Positions 6,707 to 9,544 of a stretch of 9,544 nucleotides of DNA are shown here, in pieces. Origin of the DNA: JAQVEM01 sp964595565 (lineage in GTDB: Bacteria > Actinomycetota > Humimicrobiia > Humimicrobiales > Humimicrobiaceae); contig CAZQQX010000041.1 of the NCBI GenBank assembly GCA_964595565.1, forward strand, positions 1-9,544, written 5' to 3'. Position 1 is the stretch's first letter; each line of letters begins with the position of its first letter. Below the pieces are notes generated by a model. It was not told the DNA's origin. It saw nothing but the letters and a program-made list of their open reading frames with translations, and searched no databases. The translations under genes were made by a program, and so were the position numbers.

Positions 6707-6751
6707 AGTATTTTTATTAATTACCGGTTGCAGAGCCCGGGTAAAATACTT
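6706..6751. repeat. Long interrupted inverted repeat after E1 beta
   Basis: AAGTATTTT (6706-6714) and AAAATACTT (6743-6751) are perfect 9-bp arms. Nested within is TTACC (6721-6725) against GGTAA (6740-6744), with further GG/CC pairing around one bulged G. The structure begins on the last base of the E1 beta stop codon and ends 18 nt before the phosphoesterase ATG. No T-run follows, so it is not a standard intrinsic terminator. It may be an mRNA-stabilising hairpin, a processing site or an operator. Confidence 0.5.
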
Positions 6752-6769
6752 ATTATTCTGGTGGTGACT

Positions 6770-7393
6770 ATGAAAGTATTGTTAATAAGTGACAGGGTAG
6801 TTGAACATATATACAGTAATTCTATTGCGGAAAGATTGAGTGATATTGATTTTATTATCTCCTGTGGTGATTTACCCCCGTATTACCTTGAATTTATAGT
6901 ATCCACGCTTAATAAGCCTCTATTTTATGTTATGGGAAATCATGATGGTTGTAAAATCCTGACCGAGGAAGGTGTCAGGTCCGGTATTCCTGAAGGATGC
7001 ATTAATTTAAACCAGCGTATAATTGAGTATAGAGGAGTGATAATGATGGGATTGGAAGGTTCCATTAAATATAGTGGTGGGATGTATCAGTATACCGAAT
7101 CTCAGATGAGGTGTAAGATTAGACGGATGGAGCCGGGGCTATATATTAATAAAATATTTAAAAAAAGATATATTGATATTCTGGTAACCCACGCCCCTCC
7201 TTTTAAGGTCCATGACAGAGAGGATTTATGCCATAGAGGTTTTGATTCTTTTAACAGGTTCATAAAAAAATACAGACCGAAATATTTAATTCATGGTCAT
7301 ATACACACCTACGGTACAGAAAATAACTGGCTGACCACCAGAAATGGCACAAAAGTTATAAATGCTTACGGGTATAGAATTATTGAAATTTAG
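6770..7393 (+). CDS. Calcineurin-like metallophosphoesterase
   Basis: A 207-residue cytoplasmic hydrolase with the binuclear-metal phosphoesterase motifs in order: LLISD (Asp8), CGD (32-34), GNHDG (56-60), TH (140-141) and HGHIH (175-179). A downstream signature, HRGFDSFNRFIKKYRPKYLIHGH, is typical of one subgroup. Motif 1 is SDRVV and lacks the His of the usual DxH. The physiological substrate is unknown; phosphodiesters or protein phosphates are possible. I chose ATG 6770 rather than the in-frame TTG at 6728: MKVLLISD is the expected start of the first beta strand, and GGTGG (6760-6764) sits 5 nt before it, whereas the TTG lies inside an inverted repeat. The ParB-like gene follows after 57 nt and the two may work together. 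Confidence 0.88.
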   Translation: MKVLLISDRVVEHIYSNSIAERLSDIDFIISCGDLPPYYLEFIVSTLNKPLFYVMGNHDGCKILTEEGVRSGIPEGCINLNQRIIEYRGVIMMGLEGSIKYSGGMYQYTESQMRCKIRRMEPGLYINKIFKKRYIDILVTHAPPFKVHDREDLCHRGFDSFNRFIKKYRPKYLIHGHIHTYGTENNWLTTRNGTKVINAYGYRIIEI

Positions 7394-7412
7394 TTTTATT
7401 TATACTTATAAG
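7383..7412 (+). promoter_or_regulatory. Possible internal promoter before the ParB-like gene
   Basis: TTGAAA (7383-7388) and TATAAG (7407-7412) are each five of six to consensus with an 18-bp spacer, overlapping the end of the phosphoesterase gene. A further TATAAT lies at 7420-7425 with no matching -35. This would allow separate transcription of the next gene, but the match may be chance. Confidence 0.3.
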
Positions 7413-7450
7413 GATTGTTTATAATTTGATTATTAATTATTAACAGGTAA

Positions 7451-8395
7451 ATGGTAAGAATAGATACATCTTATAATATCTCAAATGAGCAATTTGAAAG
7501 CGCCAGGTTTAAATCGCTTTTAAACAACCTTAAATATTTTCTTGTAGGTAAAAATAACGAACTGCTGTCGTTTGAAAAAATAAGAAAAGAATTCAGGCTT
7601 TATAAACAGAGATATCTGGGGTTCAGAACAGTAAAAGTGGATAATATAGTCGGGAGTCTTGATAGGTACAGAGATTTTGATAGGTATTTTCTTCCCAAAA
7701 AGGTACATCTCCAGCAGAGGTGGGCAAGAATACATAACCTTATTGCCAGTGATGTTATTTTACCCCCGGTAAGGCTTTATAAGGTGGGGGAGATGTATTT
7801 CGTTCTTGATGGAAATCACAGAGTAAGTGTATCAAAAGAAACAGGGGTTAAATATATTGATGCCGAAGTGACGGAATTTATAACAGATTTACCGCTTAAG
7901 CTAAATATGGACCCGAATAAAATATTTATTCTGGCTGAAAGAAAAAAGTTTTTTGATATAACAGGTCTGGAAGAAAGCCGCCGTGATATTAGAGTGAAAA
8001 TAACAGCGCCTGGCCAGTACGATTTTCTCCTGGGACAGATAAATAAGCTGATGGTTCAGTTGAATGAAAATAAAAAAATAGAAGAGGAGATAATAAACTT
8101 CAAGCAGGCCTCTCTTATCTGGTATGATAATATATACCTTCCCGCTATTGAAATAATTAAAAGTTATGGATTGCTGGAAAAATTCCCGGACAGAACTGAA
8201 ACAGACCTTTATATATGGATAAATGAGCATAAAAGATATTTGAGCTTAAAATATGGCAGGGATGTGGTTATAAAATTTGCAGCAAAAGACTTCCTTTTCA
8301 GATATAGCGCCAATCCCTTCAGGAGATTTAAATTAAAGCTCATAAATCTAAAATACAGGGTTATCGAATTATTTAAAAAAAGTCCGGATAAATAA
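7451..8395 (+). CDS. ParB-like domain protein, function unknown
   Basis: A 314-residue protein without signal peptide or membrane segment. Residues about 60-140 look like a ParB/sulfiredoxin-fold domain: a strand ending near VKVDNIVG, then LPPVRLYKVGEMYFVLDGNHRVSV with the GNHR motif (121-124), and YIDAEVTEF. This motif binds nucleotide in several ParB-fold proteins. The C-terminal half contains APGQYDFLL (186-194), WYDNIYLPAIEII (224-236) and FPDRTETDLYIWINEH (245-260), which recall DUF4032-type proteins found with such domains. There is no ParA gene and no helix-turn-helix of chromosome-partition ParB, so I do not call it ParB. It follows the phosphoesterase by 57 nt on the same strand. The ribosome site is weak (AGG at 7445-7447). 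A signalling or regulatory role is inference only. Confidence 0.8.
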   Translation: MVRIDTSYNISNEQFESARFKSLLNNLKYFLVGKNNELLSFEKIRKEFRLYKQRYLGFRTVKVDNIVGSLDRYRDFDRYFLPKKVHLQQRWARIHNLIASDVILPPVRLYKVGEMYFVLDGNHRVSVSKETGVKYIDAEVTEFITDLPLKLNMDPNKIFILAERKKFFDITGLEESRRDIRVKITAPGQYDFLLGQINKLMVQLNENKKIEEEIINFKQASLIWYDNIYLPAIEIIKSYGLLEKFPDRTETDLYIWINEHKRYLSLKYGRDVVIKFAAKDFLFRYSANPFRRFKLKLINLKYRVIELFKKSPDK

Positions 8396-8406
8396 TAGTC
8401 CGGGTT
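8381..8406 (+). terminator. Hairpin at the end of the ParB-like gene, possible terminator
   Basis: AGTCCGGAT (8381-8389) and GTCCGGGTT (8398-8406) can pair in RNA over 9 bp, including three G-U pairs, around an 8-nt loop that holds part of the stop codon. The T-rich tract comes only about 20 nt later (8425-8436), so termination would be weak or atypical. An A-run precedes the stem, which on the minus strand reads as a T-run. Confidence 0.4.
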
Positions 8407-8434
8407 CTTAGAAATATTATCCCTCTTTATTTTT

Positions 8435-8463
8435 TTGACTTAGATGAAAATAAAATATAGAAT
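8435..8463 (+). promoter_or_regulatory. Promoter of the LacI-family gene
   Basis: TTGACT (8435-8440, five of six) and TAGAAT (8458-8463, five of six) are separated by the ideal 17 bp. Initiation would fall near 8470, leaving a leader of about 180 nt before the LacI start. A second TATAAT at 8476-8481 lacks a good -35. Confidence 0.6.
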
Positions 8464-8469
8464 CGTTTT

Positions 8470-8651
8470 ATAGAATATAATCAGTCAATTATGTTATTAT
8501 AATAATAGGTAATTCATTCAGGAAAATATTCCGGGATACTGATTGATGAATATATTCTGGAGCGCCGGTAAAAATAATAATTTAATTGTCTTATTCGTAT
8601 CATAATCTTTTGATTATCAGAGCGTAAGTTTAGTATAAAAGGGGATGGACC
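8470..8651 (+). other. Long 5' leader of the LacI-family gene, no ORF
   Basis: From the predicted transcription start to the TTG codon there is no recognisable small gene or known riboswitch. It holds an inverted repeat at 8602-8617, two imperfect direct copies of a GAATATATTCTGG-like word at 8522-8536 and 8548-8562, and the Shine-Dalgarno AAGGGG at 8639-8644. Some of these could be operator sites for the regulator itself. Confidence 0.45.
8602..8617. repeat. Inverted repeat ATAATC-TTTT-GATTAT
   Basis: Perfect 6-bp arms around TTTT lie 35 nt upstream of the LacI start. It lacks the central CG usual in LacI-family operators, so autoregulation through it is uncertain. Confidence 0.35.
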
Positions 8652-9544
8652 TTGAAAAAAAAGAGTAAAGTAACTTCAATTAAAGATGTGGCAAAAAAAG
8701 CCGGAGTGTCAATATCCACGGTTTCCAATGCCTTGAATAATTCAAGATATGTAAAAAAAGAAACAAAAGAAAAAATTCTTGGAATTGTTAGTGACTTAAA
8801 TTATACACCAAATATAATAGCCAGGGGGCTCAAGACCAGAAGTACCCGCACGGTGGCTGTTATTGTTCCCGATATATCCAATCAGTTTTTTGCCCAGGTA
8901 ATAAAGGGCGTAGAGGAAACTGCAAGACAGCGGAATTATAATGTTCTGCTTACATGCAGCTATTACGATGTTTCAGAGGAGAAGAGGAGCATAGAAATTT
9001 TAAAGCAGCAATTTGTCAGTGGGTTCTTATTCATTTCCGGTTATAATAGCTTTGAGCATATAAAATCATTAAACGATGATAAAGTTCCTGTCGTGGTTGT
9101 AGACAGGGAACCGGGGGACAAGAAGGTCCCATCTGTTTTAATTGATAACTTTGAAGCTATGAGAAAAGCTGTCAACTTTTTGTATGGGATAAGGCACAGG
9201 AGAATAGGCTATATTTCGTACACCTATGATAATCAGACAACAGTTGAAGGAAGATATAAGGGCTATAGCAGGGGGCTGGAGGATAACAAACTTGTTTATG
9301 ACCCGGATATAGTTATGATAAGCGAGACTCTGAGATTAAATGAACTTGAGGGCTCCCGCGAAGCAGTAAAAAAAATTCTTAACAATAAAAATATTCCAAC
9401 TGTAATTTTAAATGCATCCGATTTTATAGCTGTCGGTGTCATAAGAACTCTGAAGGAATTGAATATTAAGGTTCCTGAAGATATATCTGTAATGGGATTT
9501 GACAATATTTTAATGAGCCTTTATACTGACCCGCTTTTAACCAC
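8652..9544 (+). CDS. LacI-family transcriptional regulator, 3' end cut by the window
   Basis: The reading frame is open from TTG 8652 to the window end, 297 complete codons; about 30-50 residues of a typical 330-350-residue protein are missing. The N-terminal helix-turn-helix is textbook: TSIKDVAKKAGVSISTVSNALNN (8-30), followed by the hinge helix YTPNIIARGLKT (51-62). The periplasmic-binding-protein-like core begins with VAVIVPDISNQFFAQVIKG (68-86), and DRE (151-153), VEGRYKGY (198-205) and FDN (283-285) are typical ligand-pocket or core elements. The start is supported by AAGGGG 7 nt upstream; an ATG at 8645 is out of frame and stops after seven codons. The ligand is probably a sugar or related metabolite. 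Targets may lie beyond the right edge or, less likely, among the E1 genes. Confidence 0.93.
   Translation, partial: MKKKSKVTSIKDVAKKAGVSISTVSNALNNSRYVKKETKEKILGIVSDLNYTPNIIARGLKTRSTRTVAVIVPDISNQFFAQVIKGVEETARQRNYNVLLTCSYYDVSEEKRSIEILKQQFVSGFLFISGYNSFEHIKSLNDDKVPVVVVDREPGDKKVPSVLIDNFEAMRKAVNFLYGIRHRRIGYISYTYDNQTTVEGRYKGYSRGLEDNKLVYDPDIVMISETLRLNELEGSREAVKKILNNKNIPTVILNASDFIAVGVIRTLKELNIKVPEDISVMGFDNILMSLYTDPLLT

Noticed and set aside
6728..6769. TTG start giving 14 extra residues on the phosphoesterase
   Set aside because: It lies inside the inverted repeat and has no ribosome site, while ATG 6770 has GGTGG upstream and begins the conserved first strand.
7451..8395. Chromosome-partition ParB
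   Set aside because: No helix-turn-helix, no ParA neighbour, and the C-terminal half is unrelated to ParB.
8521..8532. Short palindrome GGAA-AATA-TTCC as an operator
   Set aside because: Only 4-bp arms; expected often by chance in such DNA.
8610..8639. TTGATT and TATAAA as a LacI promoter
   Set aside because: Transcription would start inside the Shine-Dalgarno; the promoter at 8435-8463 is better in both boxes and spacing.
8645..8668. ATG at 8645 as start of the LacI gene
   Set aside because: It is out of frame with the regulator and hits a stop after seven codons; TTG 8652 is in frame with the helix-turn-helix.
9296..9505. Minus-strand open frame inside the LacI gene
   Set aside because: Antisense shadow of a clear LacI-family coding region.

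Overview
The window is AT-rich bacterial chromosome. Isoleucine ATA and arginine AGA/AGG codons are common, Shine-Dalgarno sites are purine-rich, start codons include GTG and TTG, and promoters resemble sigma-70 sites. This fits a low-GC, probably anaerobic, Firmicutes-like bacterium or an uncultured lineage such as Atribacterota. The lineage guess is weak and rests on composition and gene families only. I see no IS element, CRISPR array, phage gene or attachment site.

Layout: a tRNA-Gln gene (CUG anticodon, CCA encoded) lies on the minus strand at 1-74. A small ribbon-helix-helix (RHH) regulator gene (297-551, plus) follows, with a promoter so close to the ATG that its transcript may be leaderless. 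It converges on a minus-strand pair, a class A penicillin-binding protein (4333-2078) followed 21 nt later by gltX (2056-560). A 377-nt AT-rich intergenic region then separates this pair from a run of plus-strand genes: E1 alpha and E1 beta of a thiamine-diphosphate 2-oxoacid or acetoin dehydrogenase, a calcineurin-like metallophosphoesterase, a ParB-like domain protein and, behind its own promoter and long leader, a LacI-family regulator cut by the window end.

The minus-strand block is housekeeping: peptidoglycan polymerisation and Glu-tRNA synthesis. If this GluRS is non-discriminating, the nearby tRNA-Gln could be one of its substrates. On the plus strand, E1 alpha and beta form one enzyme, but no E2 or E3 gene follows them in the window. 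The phosphoesterase and ParB-like genes may be a functional pair. The LacI gene probably controls a sugar or carbon-source locus beyond the right edge.

No clear new system emerges. The points most worth checking are the C33 in the tRNA-Gln anticodon loop, the leaderless autoregulated RHH gene, a Gln-to-Gly change in a glycosyltransferase motif of the PBP, the E1 pair without E2/E3, the phosphoesterase/ParB-like pair, and several unexplained inverted repeats in intergenic DNA.
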